Below are positions 16,831 to 26,730 of a DNA stretch of 64,000 nt, piece by piece. The position numbers and the translations under genes are program-made. Source of the stretch: an uncultured Lachnospiraceae bacterium (GTDB lineage Bacteria; Bacillota; Clostridia; Lachnospirales; Lachnospiraceae); NCBI GenBank assembly GCA_934317005.1, contig CAKREB010000013.1, forward strand, positions 31,972-95,971, written 5' to 3'. Under the pieces are notes generated by a model that was not told the origin of the DNA, searched no databases, and worked only from the letters and a program-made list of their open reading frames with translations. Each line of letters begins with the position of its first letter. Position 1 is the stretch's first letter.

Positions 16831-17924
16831 ATGATGAAACGACATTTCAAAAAAATAGCGGCAATGCTCTTGGCAATGACAATGGTAGCAAATCTTACCG
16901 GATGCGGTGGAAATACTGGTTCTGCGCAAAAGCAGGAGAAAGATGTTAAATCAATCAATGTGCTGATGTGGGAAGGTGATGCTTCGGAAGAGGTTTTTGA
17001 TAATTTTACAAAGAAGACAGGAATTAAAGTAAATGTTACATATATTGAAGATACAAATACCATTCTTTCTAAAATGATGAACGGTAACGATGAATATGAT
17101 CTGATTGATATTGAAAGTGCTTATGTAGATTCCTTTGTGCAGGCAGGACTTTTAGCACCATTAGATTATGATAAGATTACAAACAAAAATATATTGACTC
17201 CATCTATCTGAAAAAGGGGGCAGTCGGTGATCGTAAGTTTAAATATACGATTCCGTGTTCAGGTCCACTGTATACAGCAGTTGTATATAACAAAGAAACT
17301 TGTCCAATAGAAATTAAGGATTTTTCAGATTTAGCAGATCCCAAATTAAAGGGAAGCATTTGCAGTGTCAATGCAACTATTTCTCTTTATGCGGGTGCAC
17401 TAAGAGCATTGGGATATAGTGAAAACAGTACATCAGAAGAAGAAATTAAAAAGGCATCAGAACTTTTAACAAAAGTTAAAAAAAATGTGAAAGTATTTGT
17501 AGGTGCCAGTGCATTATCACAGTTAGAATCAGGGGACTGTTCGGTAGGATATTGTTGGGAATATAACCAGCTTTGCTTAGATTCAAAGGATAACTGGGAT
17601 AAATATGAAATCGTAGAATCAACAGCGTTGGGATATAATCAGTTTTGGAGTATTGCAGCATCTTCTACAAAGCAGGCGGCAGCTACAAAATTAATTAATT
17701 TTATGAATGAACCAAAGCAGCAGGCAATTTCCTGCAAAGAATATGGCGGTGTTCCTACGATAAAAAAAGAATATATTGAAAAGTATCTTCCAAAAGATTT
17801 TTATGATATGCCATATATTGAAAAATATGCCGAAATGTGGCCGGATCATACAGATCTTGCAGTTAGTGATGAGCAGAATACAATTATGGATACTTATTAT
17901 ACAGAGCTTATGAGTGGGGAATAG
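16831..17924 (+). pseudogene. PotD-like extracellular solute-binding lipoprotein, frameshifted
   Basis: The N-terminal frame (16831-17211) encodes a lipoprotein signal with lipobox LTGC and the start of a spermidine/putrescine-type binding fold (INVLMWEGDASEEVFDNF). It stops at TGA 17209. The rest continues in the -1 frame from about 17200 (IYLKKGAVGD, IPCSGPLYTAVVYNKE) to 17924. Joined, the product would be near the 350 residues usual for PotD. The break lies at a tandem ATCT-ATCT; one more ATCT copy or one extra base restores the frame. No permease or ATPase gene of the transporter is nearby. A sequencing error cannot be excluded. Confidence 0.75.
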
Positions 17925-18022
17925 TATAGTTAGGCTGAATGTAAACAGGAATTTTGTAGAAATGCTTGTAAAAGAAGTTGGATAGCAGAAATTAGTATTA
18001 TGCAAGGAAAGCGGGGATAATA

Positions 18023-19666
18023 ATGAAAGCAGATTTGATCGTATGTGGTAAGATTTTTACGTCAGAAAAGGAAAAGTATGTCAAAGCCTTTGCAGCAAAG
18101 GATGGAAAAATTATCTATGTCGGCAGTCGTGAGGGTGCGATGAAATATAAAGGTGATGCGACAGTGGTTAAAGAATATAAAGCAGGGGTAATACTGCCGG
18201 GCTTTGCGGAGGGACATGCACATGTCAGTTCTACGATTGAATTGGTCGTAGGACCGCTAGTAGAAGCAGATTCTATTGAAAAGGCAGTAGAGATCATTGC
18301 CCGATTTGACAAAGAGCATCCGGGAACAGAGGCAATTTATGGTGGTGGATTCGATCCGGGCTTGTTTGGACCGGAGGGACCAAAGGCTTCCATGATTGAT
18401 GCAGTTGTATCTGACCGACCGGTTATTATATCCGATGAGGGGCATCATTCTGTCTGGGTAAATACAAAGGCGTTAGAAATATCGGGCATTACAAAAGATA
18501 CACCTGACCCGGATAATGGACACATATGCAAAGATCCAAAGACCGGAGAACCGACAGGATTTATACAGGAGTTAGCCATTGCTCTGATCAATCCAGCTAT
18601 GCCGGAGCTTAGTCAGGAAAAATATGAAGAAGCGATATTATATTATCAGAATATTGGTCTTTCTTACGGTATTACCAATACCTTTGAACCAATGCTTAGT
18701 CATACAAAGGATGAACTGATCCGCTTTGATGCATATGGTGCCTTAGAAGAAAAAGGAAAGTTAAAAATCTCATTTCGGGTGGCACCTACCTTGAATCCGG
18801 GTGAGGATGAGGATACATTTTTTGATGCACTGGACAGATTACATAAGCGCTTTGAAGGACATGACAAGATGCAGGTGAACACAGTGAAATTCTTTATGGA
18901 TGGTGTAGTCGATGGTCATACAGCACTTTTGCGGGAACCATATCAGATGGAGCCGTTTGACTGTGGATCGGTAATGTTTGAACAGGAAGAACTAAATGGT
19001 CATGTTACACGTGCACTCAGGGAGGGATATCGTGTTCATATTCATGCTATAGGAGATGCAGCAATTGATGAAGCATTAAATGCATACGAGGTAGCGCAAA
19101 AGGCTGTCCCTGAAAGAGAACACCGCAATGCAATCACACATTTGCAGGTGTGTGCGCCAGACCAGCCAAAACGTATGAAGGATTTGAATGTAGTAGCAGT
19201 TGTCAATCCGTACTGGCATTATGAAACACCATTGTATGAACCATTAGAACTTCCATTTTTGGGTAAGGAACGTGCAGAGCATATGTATTATCTAAAGAGC
19301 TTTTTAGATGCAGGCGTACATATGAGTCAGGCGAGCGATTTTCCGGTAACCGTTCCACCGGACACCATGTTTTGTCTGCATATGATGGTGAACCGCTTTG
19401 ATCCAAAGACTTCTAAGGTGCCATATGATGCAGAGCAGTGTATCGGTATTGAGGATGCGATCCGGGTTATGACAATCGGTGGTGCATACGAAAATGATCT
19501 GGAAACGCAGAAGGGATCGATTGCAGTCGGCAAAGATGCAGATTTTGTTTGTCTGGATAGAGATGTGCTGACGGTGCCAAAGGATACAATCTATCAGACA
19601 CATGTGGCAGAAACCTGGATTCAGGGAGAATGCGTCTATGTGAATCAGGAAATACGGAACCTTTAA
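18023..19666 (+). CDS. YtcJ-type amidohydrolase (amidohydrolase family 3)
   Basis: A 547-residue cytosolic metallo-hydrolase of the YtcJ/AepA group. It has the N-terminal beta domain (DLIVCGKIFT), the metal-binding GHAHV (His65, His67), the later HIHAIGDAAIDEAL and the SDFPVTVPPDTMF segment with its conserved Asp, and a C-terminal ASIxxGKDAD-like end (SIAVGKDADFVCLD). Members hydrolyse amide or related bonds of small molecules; the substrate here cannot be told. It follows the PotD-like gene by about 98 bases, so a linked uptake/catabolism role is possible. The start follows AAAGCGGGGATAATA. Confidence 0.88.
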   Translation: MKADLIVCGKIFTSEKEKYVKAFAAKDGKIIYVGSREGAMKYKGDATVVKEYKAGVILPGFAEGHAHVSSTIELVVGPLVEADSIEKAVEIIARFDKEHPGTEAIYGGGFDPGLFGPEGPKASMIDAVVSDRPVIISDEGHHSVWVNTKALEISGITKDTPDPDNGHICKDPKTGEPTGFIQELAIALINPAMPELSQEKYEEAILYYQNIGLSYGITNTFEPMLSHTKDELIRFDAYGALEEKGKLKISFRVAPTLNPGEDEDTFFDALDRLHKRFEGHDKMQVNTVKFFMDGVVDGHTALLREPYQMEPFDCGSVMFEQEELNGHVTRALREGYRVHIHAIGDAAIDEALNAYEVAQKAVPEREHRNAITHLQVCAPDQPKRMKDLNVVAVVNPYWHYETPLYEPLELPFLGKERAEHMYYLKSFLDAGVHMSQASDFPVTVPPDTMFCLHMMVNRFDPKTSKVPYDAEQCIGIEDAIRVMTIGGAYENDLETQKGSIAVGKDADFVCLDRDVLTVPKDTIYQTHVAETWIQGECVYVNQEIRNL

Positions 19667-19757
19667 TAATTGTTTAGAAAATCCCGAAAGAAATTTTAGG
19701 ACTGTATGCTATAGTAAGAAACAACTTTAAAAATAACGTAAGGAAGGTATTAAAAGC

Positions 19758-22058
19758 ATGCAGAAAGAAATAGCGGGATTATCGGAAAAAGAGGTTTTAA
19801 GACGACAGAAGTCAGCACAGGGCAATCTGCCGCAGAGCATTACAAAGAGCAGGAAAAAAATTATATATGATAATGTATGTACGCTTTTTAATTTTTTAAA
19901 TCTTTTGATAGCTGTCATGCTGTTTTCCGTAAAAGCCTATTCAAATCTGGTTTTTATCGGCATTATTGTGTTAAATATGCTTATCGGAATTGCACAGGAG
20001 TGGAAAGCTAAGAAGCTGGTTGATGAACTGTCTATTCTAAACCGACCTGTCGTATCTGTACGCAGAGAGGGAAAAAATCAGCAGGTTTCTTTGGAAGATG
20101 TAGTCAAGGGAGATGTCCTTGTACTGAAAAGTGGTAGTCAGATATGCAACGATTCTGTGGTTATAGAGGGAGGCATAGAAGTAAATGAATCCCTTCTGAC
20201 CGGTGAGAGTGATGCCGTTATCAAGCAAATTGGAGCAGAATTATTTTCCGGAAGTTTTGTAATATCCGGAAAAGCGTATGCTAAGGTTACACATGTTGGC
20301 AATGAAAATTATGCGACAAAGCTTGCCAATGAGGTAAAAAAGGAGAAAAAGGTTTCTTCAGAATTATTAGGTTCTATGCAAAAAATCACACGCTTTACCA
20401 GCTTTCTGATTATTCCGATGGGAATACTGCTTTTGTTGGAAGCACTTTTTATACGTCATACGGAAGTGAGAGGGGCAGTGATTTCATCTTCTGCGGCATT
20501 GTTAGGTATGCTGCCGAAGGGAATGGTTCTTTTGATCTCCGTTTCGCTGGCGGCAGGTGTTATTCGTCTGGCGAAGATGAAGATATTAGTGCAGAATATT
20601 TATTCGCTGGAAACATTAGCACATGTAGATACATTGTGTTTAGATAAAACTGGTACGATCACGGATGGAAAGTTAAAAGTATATTCTGTGATACCGATGT
20701 CGGATTTTCCGCGGGGAGAGATGGACAGACTGGTGCGTTCGTACTTGTCGGCAAGTGACGATAATAATGCCACCTTTCAGGCGTTAAAGAGTGCATTTCC
20801 GGGAGAGGATGCACTGCGCACGGTGCATAAGATTCCATTTTCGTCCAAGCGAAAGTGGGGTTGTATTTCCTTTGAAGGTATGGGGAGTGTGTTTGTGGGG
20901 GCACCGGAAAAACTGATTGGCGATTTGCCGGAAAATCTGGAGATGGAATTAGAAAAGGGACGCCGCTTGATTACGATTGGGTATATTGGAAGTACATGGA
21001 CAAGAGAGGATAGTCTGCCAAACAGGATACAGCCATTGTATACTGTTGTATTGGAAGATACCATCCGGCCATATACGAAGGAAACGTTAGCATATTTTCG
21101 AAAAGAAGGTGTTACCGTTAAAGTAATCTCAGGAGATCACGTAAAAACTGTTTCAATGATTGCAAAGCGGGCAGGCTTACAGCACTGGAAGAAAGCAGTG
21201 GATCTGTCGCAGTTTGGGGATGCGATCGATTATGATAAGATTTGTCAGAAATACGATGTCTTTGCAAGAGTGACGCCACAGCAAAAAAGAGAATTAGTCA
21301 GGGCAATGCAAAGAAAAGGACATCAGGTAGCGATGACAGGTGATGGTGTCAACGATCTGCTTGCACTGCGGGAAGCAAACTGCTCCATTGCAGTAGCGGA
21401 TGGAAGTGACGCGAGCAGACAACTGGCGCAGATTGTTTTGCTGGATTCTGACTTTACCAATCTGCCTGCAGTAGTAATGGAGGGACGTCGTGTAGTCAAC
21501 AATGTAACGAGAACGGCAGGCGTATTTTTTATCAAGACCATTTATTCTGTGATCGTGACGCTGTTTTGTCTGATCAGCAATATTCCGTTTCCGTTTATTC
21601 CGATTCAGATTACATTGATCGATGCTTTTATCGAAGCATATCCATCCTTTTTGACGATCATAGAGTCAGATACCAGACAGATAGAAGGCAGTTTCCTAAA
21701 GACAGCTTTATCGAGGGCATTTCCTTTTGGTGTTGCGGTGAGTGGAGTTATTGTAGCGATCAGCCTTTTGCATCCGTTTAGTGTAGAGCAGAGAGAAACT
21801 GTGATGTATCTGCTTCTTGTGCTGCTTTCTATGATAGCAGTAATACAGAGCTGTATACCGTTTAACCTGCTCCGTGTTTTTATCTGTGTTACGATGGCAG
21901 TTGGTATAGTGGGAGCTTTGGTTATACTGCCAAACTTCTTTTTCGTTGCGAAGGTGAGCTTTTCGATGGGAATTTATCTGGTCAATGTAGTAGCGGTAGC
22001 TTTAGCGTGCATTTTGGCGTTTCAGTGTTTTGAGGATAAAAGGCATAGTGCCTTTTAG
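19758..22058 (+). CDS. Cation-transporting P-type ATPase, CtpE-like
   Basis: The 766-residue product has the P-type ATPase order: two N-terminal TM helices (about 45-85), actuator domain with TGES (near residue 155), two TM helices (about 215-270), phosphorylation site DKTGT (Asp296), nucleotide domain, GDGVND hinge (near residue 530) and about six C-terminal TM helices. There is no heavy-metal HMA domain. The short cytoplasmic domains and the MAxTGDGVNDLLAL stretch resemble the CtpE group, for which calcium uptake has been reported in mycobacteria; ion specificity here is unproven. The start follows AAGGAAGG. The two-component pair lies directly downstream. Confidence 0.88.
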   Translation: MQKEIAGLSEKEVLRRQKSAQGNLPQSITKSRKKIIYDNVCTLFNFLNLLIAVMLFSVKAYSNLVFIGIIVLNMLIGIAQEWKAKKLVDELSILNRPVVSVRREGKNQQVSLEDVVKGDVLVLKSGSQICNDSVVIEGGIEVNESLLTGESDAVIKQIGAELFSGSFVISGKAYAKVTHVGNENYATKLANEVKKEKKVSSELLGSMQKITRFTSFLIIPMGILLLLEALFIRHTEVRGAVISSSAALLGMLPKGMVLLISVSLAAGVIRLAKMKILVQNIYSLETLAHVDTLCLDKTGTITDGKLKVYSVIPMSDFPRGEMDRLVRSYLSASDDNNATFQALKSAFPGEDALRTVHKIPFSSKRKWGCISFEGMGSVFVGAPEKLIGDLPENLEMELEKGRRLITIGYIGSTWTREDSLPNRIQPLYTVVLEDTIRPYTKETLAYFRKEGVTVKVISGDHVKTVSMIAKRAGLQHWKKAVDLSQFGDAIDYDKICQKYDVFARVTPQQKRELVRAMQRKGHQVAMTGDGVNDLLALREANCSIAVADGSDASRQLAQIVLLDSDFTNLPAVVMEGRRVVNNVTRTAGVFFIKTIYSVIVTLFCLISNIPFPFIPIQITLIDAFIEAYPSFLTIIESDTRQIEGSFLKTALSRAFPFGVAVSGVIVAISLLHPFSVEQRETVMYLLLVLLSMIAVIQSCIPFNLLRVFICVTMAVGIVGALVILPNFFFVAKVSFSMGIYLVNVVAVALACILAFQCFEDKRHSAF

Positions 22059-22153
22059 AAGGCAGAAGAAAAAAACAGAAGTATATGAGTGTATAGAAAA
22101 TTCAGACAGAATGCGGTATGATAAAGACAGCAAAAGGAAGGGAGCTTGGGAGT

Positions 22154-23329
22154 ATGTCTTTAAAAAATCGTATGTTTCGTACTAATATGCTGAGTTTATT
22201 TTTGGCGTTATTTTCTATGTTAATCGTTGTTGTTCTTGTGGGAATTTTATTTGCCCATGTATTAGAAGAATATTTTGCTTCGTCGGGCAAAGCAGATCAT
22301 GTTATTGAAATGGGAAAACTGCTTGCTAAGACGAATACAAGGGAGGCTGTTCTGTTTGGAGCAGCTTTTCTGGTAATTGCAATAGAGGCAGTTTCTATTT
22401 TGCTTACGGTGTCTTCGTTTTTTGCACGCAGGATGAATCAGATGGTAGAACAGCCGATGGAGCTTTTGATGGAGGCTGCAAAAAGAATACAGGCGGGAGA
22501 ACTGACGACAAAGATTTCGTATCAGGGTGAGGAAGAATTTGAATGTCTTTGCGATACATTTAATGTAATGCAGGAATGTATTCTGACGGAGAAAAAGCAA
22601 AGAGAAGGCTATGAACAGGCGAGAACAGATATGGTTACCGGGATTTCGCATGATCTTCGGACACCGCTCACGGCAATTCAGGGCTACATAAAGGGAGTGC
22701 TTGACGGGGTGGCAGATACCGAAGAAAAAAGAGAATGGTATCTACAGACGGCATATGAGGCAACGGAAGAGATGAATGTTCTATTGCAGAAGCTGTTTGA
22801 CTTTTCAAGGCTTGAGAGTGGTCAGATGCCATTTCATATGGTAAATGTCGATCTGGCAGAATATACAGCTTCCTACGTTGCGCAGAAGGAAGCTGTGTGG
22901 AAGCAGGATGAGGTTATTTTTAACTTAGCAACCAAAGAGGTTACGGCAGAGGTGGCAGTTGATATTGAACAGCTTCAGAGAATTTTTGACAATTTACTGG
23001 AAAACAGTATAAAATATGCACAGATACAGCCCGTTGAAATCACGGCAGCAGTCAGAATAGAAAAAGAAGCTGTTGTTGTAGAATGGAAGGATAATGGAAG
23101 TGGTGTGCCACAGGAGAAGCTGTTCCATATTTTTGAGCGGTTTTACCGCTGTGATGAATCACGCAGTCGGAAAGGAAGTGGCATAGGATTATACATTGTA
23201 AAATATATTATGGAAAGACATCGTGGAACAGTAAATGCTGTAAATGATGGTGGCTTAAAGGTGCAGTTGTATTTCCCAAAGGCATCACAGGATGTTACAA
23301 ATTGCTTTGAAGCAGGCGGTAGTAGGTAA
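22154..23329 (+). CDS. Sensor histidine kinase, OmpR/PhoR type
   Basis: I place the start at 22154 because AGGAAGGGAGC lies upstream; an ATG at 22118 in frame has no binding site. The 391-residue product has two TM helices (about 15-35 and 65-88), a HAMP segment, the DHp box with His166 (GISHDLRTPLTAIQGY), N-box NLLENSIKYA, G1 DNGSGVP, F-box and G2 GSGIGLYIVKYI. It would phosphorylate the regulator encoded 71 bases downstream. The short external loop gives no clue to the signal. Proximity suggests a link to the ATPase gene upstream. Confidence 0.93.
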   Translation: MSLKNRMFRTNMLSLFLALFSMLIVVVLVGILFAHVLEEYFASSGKADHVIEMGKLLAKTNTREAVLFGAAFLVIAIEAVSILLTVSSFFARRMNQMVEQPMELLMEAAKRIQAGELTTKISYQGEEEFECLCDTFNVMQECILTEKKQREGYEQARTDMVTGISHDLRTPLTAIQGYIKGVLDGVADTEEKREWYLQTAYEATEEMNVLLQKLFDFSRLESGQMPFHMVNVDLAEYTASYVAQKEAVWKQDEVIFNLATKEVTAEVAVDIEQLQRIFDNLLENSIKYAQIQPVEITAAVRIEKEAVVVEWKDNGSGVPQEKLFHIFERFYRCDESRSRKGSGIGLYIVKYIMERHRGTVNAVNDGGLKVQLYFPKASQDVTNCFEAGGSR

Positions 23330-23400
23330 GTGAGAGTACATATTTTGAATGATGGGAAGCTTGACCGATCATTTGAAATGAGCGTAGAAATGAGGTAGAG

Positions 23401-24120
23401 ATGGCAAAGATTTTAATTGTAGAGGATGATATCAAAATTGCGTATTTAGAAAGGGATTATCTGGAAAGCAATGAGTTTGAAACGAAAATCGTAAGTGATG
23501 GAACAGAAGTGCTTTCAGAGTTGAAGCAGGAAAAGTATGATCTGATCTTATTGGATATTATGCTTCCGGGATGCAATGGATATGATATTTGCAGACAAAT
23601 CCGGGATGAGATTGACATTCCAATCCTGATGGTGACAGCGAGAGCGGAAGCTGTAGATGTGATACGTGGCTTGGGACTTGGAGCAGATGATTATATTACT
23701 AAGCCTTTTGATCCATCGCAGCTTGTAGCGCGTGTGCGCTCGCATTTAAAGACGTATGAGCGACTGACGATGACAAGGTCTCAGATAGAAAAGAAGCAGT
23801 CGCAGGATCAAAAGCTTCGGGTTGGCAATATTGTGATTGCACCAAAAACCTGGAAAGTCTGGAAAAATGGCAAGGAGTTAAGAATGCCAAATCGTGAATT
23901 TGAGCTTTTGCGTTTTCTGGCAGAAAATCCTGATATTGTTTTTTCGAGAGAAGAATTATTTGAAAAAATATGGGGCTATGAGTATACTTCGGATGCAGCA
24001 ACCGTTTCCGTTCATATCAACCGCCTGCGTGAAAAGGTAGAGGATGATGCGAGAAATCCTAAGCTTATTGAGACGGTCTGGGGTGCCGGTTATCGGTTAA
24101 ATGATGAACAGCGTAAATAG
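23401..24120 (+). CDS. OmpR/PhoB-family response regulator
   Basis: The 239-residue protein has a receiver domain (Asp9/Asp10 pocket, phospho-acceptor Asp52 in LILLDIMLPG, Thr in VTARAEA, Lys in ITKPFD) and a C-terminal winged-helix DNA-binding domain (about 140-235; REFELLRFLAENP, SVHINRLREKVE, TVWGAGYRL). It is the partner of the kinase just upstream. A terminator follows at 24196-24249. Confidence 0.95.
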   Translation: MAKILIVEDDIKIAYLERDYLESNEFETKIVSDGTEVLSELKQEKYDLILLDIMLPGCNGYDICRQIRDEIDIPILMVTARAEAVDVIRGLGLGADDYITKPFDPSQLVARVRSHLKTYERLTMTRSQIEKKQSQDQKLRVGNIVIAPKTWKVWKNGKELRMPNREFELLRFLAENPDIVFSREELFEKIWGYEYTSDAATVSVHINRLREKVEDDARNPKLIETVWGAGYRLNDEQRK

Positions 24121-24195
24121 AATAGTGTCGGTAAGGATATCGTATGTATTTTTCTATGTGTTGTTTGAGGGCAGTGTGCAGATTTCAGTAGGGTG

Positions 24196-24249
24196 AAAAA
24201 GAAAATCTTTCGAAAAAATTTTGTTATTTTGAAGATTTTCTTTTTTTTG
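24196..24249 (+). terminator. Intrinsic terminator after the response regulator
   Basis: The arms AAGAAAATCTTTC (near 24199-24211) and GAAGATTTTCTT (near 24231-24242) pair across an A/T-rich loop and are followed by eight T. Confidence 0.75.
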
Positions 24250-24329
24250 TCTCGTTATATATAATGTACAGGGAATGATGAGGGGCTAAAGGAACAGATA
24301 GAAAGACGAAAGATAAAGGAGGTGATGCT

Positions 24330-24866
24330 TTGGAAGAAACGGAGAATTTGAGTATGGCGCGTCAGGAAGAATTATTTACTCAAATGTTAGATCAATATGA
24401 AAAGCTTGTCTTTTCCATCTGCGTTCGGATGACCAAAAATTATTTTGATGCAGAAGATCTGACGCAGGAAACATTTTTAGCCGTGTACAAAGCATTACCA
24501 TCCTTTGATGGCGTGAATCCGGGAGGTTTTGTCACAAGGATTGCCACGAATAAATGTCTGGATTATCTGAAACGGGCAGAACATCGCACTACACTTGTAG
24601 AAGATCAAAAGCTGGCAGAGTATCAGGCTGAGGGCAGTGAACCGGAGCATATCCTATGGCAGAAAGAAATCAAACGGGAATTGGAAAAAGCATGTCTAGG
24701 TCTGAAATCTCCATATGGTGAGGTAGCTTTGGCATACTATTGCAGAGGCCAGACCACATTGCAGATTGCAGAATCGCTTGGAAAAAAGACAAAAACCATC
24801 CAAACGCAGCTTAGGCGGGCGAAAGGAATGCTTCAAAAAATCATAAAGAAGGAGGGAATCATATGA
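24330..24866 (+). CDS. ECF-type RNA polymerase sigma factor
   Basis: The start is TTG at 24330 behind AAAGGAGGTGATGC. The 178-residue protein has sigma region 2 (about 20-85; YFDAEDLTQETFLAVYKALPSF split across its core helix, then FVTRIATNKCLDYL) and region 4 (about 120-170; LAYYCRGQTTLQIAESLG, RRAKGML). It would direct RNA polymerase to a small stress or envelope regulon. Its stop overlaps the anti-sigma start by four bases (ATGA), which supports translational coupling. Confidence 0.93.
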   Translation: MEETENLSMARQEELFTQMLDQYEKLVFSICVRMTKNYFDAEDLTQETFLAVYKALPSFDGVNPGGFVTRIATNKCLDYLKRAEHRTTLVEDQKLAEYQAEGSEPEHILWQKEIKRELEKACLGLKSPYGEVALAYYCRGQTTLQIAESLGKKTKTIQTQLRRAKGMLQKIIKKEGII

Positions 24867-25435
24867 TACATATGGATCAGGAAATCTTGCAGCGCTATAT
24901 GATGGGAACGTTATCGGCAGCACAGGAAGAAGAGATGATGCAGCATATTGCAAAGTGTGACAAATGCGCAGCGGACTTTGCAGCGCAGATGATGCAACAG
25001 GAACTGCTTTCCCCTCCTCCGGATCTGAAGAAAGATATTCTTCGCCAGACGATCGGTAAGCAGAAAATGGCAGAGAAAAAGTGGGACGTAGAGCGAAAGA
25101 AATGGAATGGTGCATTTTGGGCATATAGTGCTAAGGTGGCATTTGCTATGGCTGCGTCTATTGTTATGCTGTTTATGCTACCTGATTATTCCGTACAAAG
25201 CCGGCAGGCACCGTTTTCTTCCGAGGGGGCTGTCAGCAGGGAGCAGAAAATATTCGCAGACAGCACAAAGGAGAGCCGGGAAAAAATAGCGCAGGCAAAG
25301 AAAGAGTCGGAGCAGAAGAAGGAAGCACATAAGAGGGAACAAAAGGAAGAAAATATCGGAGACTCTCTGCAGAAAATGACCGGAAGGGCAGGAGATGCAC
25401 TTTTTGGTACTTTACATTGGATTACAGAGGAATAA
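24863..25435 (+). CDS. Membrane anti-sigma factor with zinc-finger HxxxCxxC motif
   Basis: The 190-residue protein starts at 24863 (AAGGAGGG five bases upstream). Its N-terminus is a ZAS-type anti-sigma domain: LQRYMMGTLS, then H-I-A-K-C-D-K-C, the HxxxCxxC zinc motif near residues 29-36. A single TM helix lies at about 88-108, followed by a Lys/Glu-rich external stretch. It should hold the sigma factor encoded by the overlapping upstream gene at the membrane until a signal arrives. Confidence 0.88.
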   Translation: MIHMDQEILQRYMMGTLSAAQEEEMMQHIAKCDKCAADFAAQMMQQELLSPPPDLKKDILRQTIGKQKMAEKKWDVERKKWNGAFWAYSAKVAFAMAASIVMLFMLPDYSVQSRQAPFSSEGAVSREQKIFADSTKESREKIAQAKKESEQKKEAHKREQKEENIGDSLQKMTGRAGDALFGTLHWITEE

Positions 25436-25450
25436 AAGGAGGCTAACAGA

Positions 25451-26092
25451 ATGACACAGAAAAAAAATGGGTTTTTAAATTTTTGTTTTTCATTATTACC
25501 GGGAGCAGGACAGATGTATCAGGGATATATGAAGCGTGGCGTTAGTATTATGACGTTATTTTTTGGATGGCTTTGTGTGGTATCTTATGTCCGTTTGGAT
25601 GGGTTATTATTTTTTATACCCGTGATTTGGTTTTTTGGATTTTTTGATGCGTTACACCGCAATGCACTTAGTGATGCACAGCGTCAGGAAAATCCAGATG
25701 AATTTTTGTTTATTGATAGCAACAAGTTAGACAAAGCAGCACTTCAGAAACTTCGCATTCCGGCAGCGATTGTACTGCTTTTGATCGGTGTATATGGTCT
25801 GATGCGCATGGGGCTGCATCTGTTGATTGATTTTGGGATGCTTTCCTGGGAATCTAACTGGGTGGTGCTTGTTTATGATTCCTTTCCGGAAATGGCATTT
25901 GCTGGCATCATTATTCTGATAGGTGTGTATCTGATTTTTGGCAAACGGGAAGAGATTAGGGATGAAATCACAGAAGAGGGTAAAGAAGAAATCGAAGGAG
26001 AGCTCTATGAAAAGATGAATCAAGAGAATCAAGAAGAGAGGAAAGACGAGATCCATGAAGGGAATCAGGATCAGAAAGGAGACGAGTCATGA
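25451..26092 (+). CDS. Hypothetical membrane protein of the first ECF sigma operon
   Basis: The 213-residue protein has a GAGQMYQGYMKRG turn between its first helices, typical of TM2-like and related small membrane proteins, then TM segments at about 10-25, 30-65, 95-117 and 135-158. The C-terminal 50 residues are a Glu/Lys/Gln-rich repeat-like tail. It follows the anti-sigma gene by 15 bases and overlaps the next gene by four (ATGA), so it belongs to the same operon. I do not recognise a specific function. Confidence 0.75.
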   Translation: MTQKKNGFLNFCFSLLPGAGQMYQGYMKRGVSIMTLFFGWLCVVSYVRLDGLLFFIPVIWFFGFFDALHRNALSDAQRQENPDEFLFIDSNKLDKAALQKLRIPAAIVLLLIGVYGLMRMGLHLLIDFGMLSWESNWVVLVYDSFPEMAFAGIIILIGVYLIFGKREEIRDEITEEGKEEIEGELYEKMNQENQEERKDEIHEGNQDQKGDES

Positions 26093-26391
26093 GACAAAGA
26101 AGAGTTGGAACATTGACATTAGGGGGCATTTTGATTTTATACGGTATTCTCTTTTTACTACATCCCATTGTGGCAGGGATTACGTATCATCTGATTTTTG
26201 AGCTTTGGCCGGTTGTCTTTCTGGCATTGGGGATAGAAGTACTGTTTTCTGCAATTCGCTTTCAGGATGAGAGTTTTAAATATGACTTTGGCGCAATTGT
26301 GATTTTGTGTCTGCTGCTCTTTTTTGCCATGGGAATGGCGGGGATGGATTGGTTGTATACTCATGAATGGAACGGCATAGTCTGGCGTTAG
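26089..26391 (+). CDS. Small membrane protein, LiaF/DUF5668-like N-terminal unit
   Basis: The 100-residue protein has three or four TM helices (about 7-25, 33-58, 66-85). The opening RRVGTLTLGGILILYGILFLL and FELWPVVFLALGIEVL pattern resembles the membrane unit found in LiaI/LiaF and DUF5668 proteins of envelope-stress systems. It overlaps the upstream gene by four bases and ends the operon. The resemblance is to a hydrophobic pattern only. Confidence 0.65.
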   Translation: MRQRRVGTLTLGGILILYGILFLLHPIVAGITYHLIFELWPVVFLALGIEVLFSAIRFQDESFKYDFGAIVILCLLLFFAMGMAGMDWLYTHEWNGIVWR

Positions 26392-26730
26392 TATCTTATC
26401 CGGTGCATTGTTTTTGCAAAAAAACTGGATCCGGAGAAAAAACTGCATCTGTTTTCCGTTTCATTTCGTTATGATATAGTAGAGAGTGACTAGTATATGG
26501 TACTATTTGATATTTTGCCAAATGACTTGTAGCCATATTTCCGGTTGTTTGTCAAGAGTTTTTTGATCTATGCTATCGGAAATGCAGGTTAGTCAATGCA
26601 TCCATTATTCAGTATTCATTGTACTAGGGATCGTAAATGGCATGGAGTTGTCTGCCTGTTTTCTAAGAAATGGAAAAGTCAGGCAGAACAGGCTGTGACT
26701 ACGAATCGTGTACTGGAAAGGGGAAACAGG
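26392..26730 (+). other. 339-base gap before the second ECF sigma gene
   Basis: The first part holds a CCGG-ended imperfect hairpin (about 26399-26435) without a clear U-tract. A TTGTCA (about 26550) with TGCTAT 16 bases on could be a promoter. An ATG at 26596 opens the sigma frame earlier but has no binding site. Nothing else is evident. Confidence 0.35.

Noticed and set aside
17190..17220. Programmed -1 frameshift in the PotD-like gene
   Set aside because: No X-XXY-YYZ slippery heptamer lies before the TGA in the right frame, and this family is not known to use frameshifting.
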